This document shows, in pieces, positions 5,095 through 6,277 of a stretch of DNA of 6,277 bases. The stretch is from NCBI GenBank assembly GCA_900549945.1, contig URQJ01000110.1, positions 1 to 6,277 on the forward strand, written 5' to 3'. The position numbers and the translations under genes were made by a program. This DNA is from an uncultured Oscillospiraceae bacterium (lineage in GTDB: Bacteria; Bacillota; Clostridia; Oscillospirales; Acutalibacteraceae). Numbering within the stretch: the first letter of the stretch is position 1; the number at the start of each line of letters is the position of its first letter. Under the pieces are notes generated by a model. It saw nothing but the letters and a program-made list of their open reading frames with translations. It was not told where the DNA came from and did no database searches.

Positions 5095-6277
5095 ATGTAT
5101 AAGGCGCTGTACAGAAAATACCGGCCGCAGCTGTTCGCCGACGTCGTTGGCCAGCCGCAGGTGACCGTCACACTGAAGAACGAGCTGATGGCGGGCCGCA
5201 TTTCGCACGCCTATTTGTTTACGGGCTCGCGCGGAACCGGCAAGACGACCTGTGCGAAGATCCTTGCAAAGGCGGTCAACTGCCTCGACCCGCAGGACGG
5301 CGACCCGTGCGGCGCCTGCCCGGTTTGCCGCGGCTTGGACGACGGCTCGATCCTCGACGTCGTGGAGATCGACGCCGCGAGCAACAACGGCGTCGACAGC
5401 ATCCGCGCACTGATCGAGGAGTCGAATTTCACGCCGGCGAACGCCAAGTACCGCGTCTACATCATCGACGAGGTGCATATGCTTTCGGTTGCGGCGTTCA
5501 ACGCGCTTTTAAAGACGCTGGAGGAGCCGCCCGCACACGTGATTTTTATCCTCGCGACAACCGAGGTACATAAGCTGCTGCCGACGATCCTCTCCCGCTG
5601 CCAGCGGTTTGACTTCCGGCGCATCGCCCCGGAGGACATTGCCGAGCGGCTCGAACTCGTCTGCGAAAAGGAGCACGTGGAGATCGACCGCGACGCTGCA
5701 ATGCTGATCGCGGTCACGGCGGACGGCGGCATGCGCGATGCGCTTTCCATCCTCGACCAGTGCATCGGCCGCAGTACGGGCACGGTCAGTTATGCGCTCG
5801 TGGCGGAGACGGCGGGGCTCGCCGGCCGCGGGCATCTGGAGTCGCTCGCACAGTGCATCCACGAGCACGACCGTTCCGGCGCGCTCGAGAAGATCGACGT
5901 GCTCTACAAGGGCTCGAAGGATATGGGGCGGCTTTGCGAGGAGCTGGCCGGGTATTTTCGCAACCTGATGCTGATCAAAACGATGAAAGATGCGAGCGGG
6001 ATCGTCAATGCGGTCGGCGAGGAGCTGGAGCGCATGACGAAGCTCGCGGTTTCCATGGACCTTTCGGCGATCCTGCACAGCTTGGATGCATTCCAACTCG
6101 CGCTTTCCAGAATGAAGGCGGCGGATAAGCGGACGGAGCTCGAGATGACATTTATCCGGCTCTGCTCACCGGAATTAGATACATCGCCGGAAGCGCTTCT
6201 GCGGCGCATCGAGGCACTGGAGCGGGGCGGCGGGCTGCGGCGGGCTGCGGTGCCGTCTCCGGAGCCGGTGGTTACCG
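5095..6277 (+). CDS. dnaX: DNA polymerase III subunit gamma/tau (3' end outside window)
   Basis: DnaX is the ATPase core of the clamp loader, which opens the beta clamp and places it on primed DNA during replication. The start MYKALYRKYRPQLFADVVGQ is diagnostic and has a GGGAGGG ribosome site (5082-5088) upstream of ATG 5095. About 394 residues are visible with no stop. Motifs in order: Walker A GSRGTGKT (44-51); the zinc site C63, C72, C75, C78; Walker B with DEVH (125-128); sensor 1 ATTE (154-157); the SRC motif (167-169) holding the arginine finger; sensor 2 GGMRDALS (211-218) with R214. Domain III follows and runs to about residue 375, after which a Pro/Ala-rich linker begins (AAVPSPEPVVT), which in tau leads to the polymerase-binding domains. 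All key residues are intact. No A-rich frameshift site like that of E. coli dnaX occurs in the visible part. It is probably transcribed through the SRP RNA gene, since no separate promoter is visible in the 51 bases between. Confidence 0.98.
   Translation, partial: MYKALYRKYRPQLFADVVGQPQVTVTLKNELMAGRISHAYLFTGSRGTGKTTCAKILAKAVNCLDPQDGDPCGACPVCRGLDDGSILDVVEIDAASNNGVDSIRALIEESNFTPANAKYRVYIIDEVHMLSVAAFNALLKTLEEPPAHVIFILATTEVHKLLPTILSRCQRFDFRRIAPEDIAERLELVCEKEHVEIDRDAAMLIAVTADGGMRDALSILDQCIGRSTGTVSYALVAETAGLAGRGHLESLAQCIHEHDRSGALEKIDVLYKGSKDMGRLCEELAGYFRNLMLIKTMKDASGIVNAVGEELERMTKLAVSMDLSAILHSLDAFQLALSRMKAADKRTELEMTFIRLCSPELDTSPEALLRRIEALERGGGLRRAAVPSPEPVVT
6231..6250 (+). repeat. 10-bp tandem duplication inside dnaX
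   Basis: CGGGCTGCGG occurs twice head to tail (6231-6240, 6241-6250), at codons 379-386, where the ATPase/domain III core gives way to the linker. Ten is not a multiple of three, so gain or loss of a copy would change the reading frame. The present frame stays open and encodes a plausible Pro-rich linker. Confidence 0.9.

Noticed and set aside
5065..5478. - strand open frames near the dnaX start and SRP RNA
   Set aside because: They overlap the conserved RNA and the DnaX N terminus and show no independent gene signals.
5509..6096. 195-residue - strand open frame inside dnaX
   Set aside because: DnaX on the + strand has every family motif intact; the - strand product shows no domain and no ribosome site.

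Overview
The window looks like part of a chromosome from a Gram-positive anaerobe of the class Clostridia (Firmicutes/Bacillota), probably a fairly GC-rich Oscillospiraceae- or Christensenellales-type gut or rumen bacterium. This rests on three things: an SRP RNA gene directly upstream of dnaX, a common Firmicutes arrangement; strong GGAGG-type ribosome binding sites; and a CUT1-type sugar ABC transporter with no ATPase gene beside it. The organism assignment is inference from gene content and layout, not from a database match.

Layout from left to right. (1) Positions 2-796 (+) hold the C-terminal end of a DUF5054-like protein, related to GH38-type glycoside hydrolases. (2) A strong bidirectional terminator hairpin at 806-850 separates it from a convergent GNAT acetyltransferase gene (883-1389, -), which has its own sigma-A promoter at 1427-1455. 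(3) An AT-rich stretch (about 1400-2050) holds what looks like the C-terminal third of an extracellular sugar-binding lipoprotein that has lost its signal peptide and N-terminal lobe. (4) Three tightly coupled genes follow: a MalF-type permease (2084-2938), a MalG-type permease (2935-3708) and a membrane protein of unknown function with a large extracytoplasmic domain (3709-4761). (5) After a weak hairpin comes a stable-RNA promoter (4827-4855) and the small bacterial SRP RNA (4917-5043). (6) dnaX, the gamma/tau subunit of DNA polymerase III (5095 onwards), runs off the right end.

How the parts relate. The DUF5054 enzyme and the permeases would fit a carbohydrate-use locus, but the binding protein that should deliver substrate looks truncated and no ATPase is present. 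The transporter must therefore borrow a binding protein and ATPase from elsewhere, or it is a decaying operon, or the third gene has taken on a substrate-handling role. The right-hand part (SRP RNA and dnaX) is ordinary housekeeping DNA. No CRISPR array, transposase, phage gene or tRNA was seen. The points that most deserve checking are the broken binding protein, the unrecognised membrane protein, the alternative folds in the SRP RNA leader, and a 10-bp tandem duplication in dnaX at the core/linker border.
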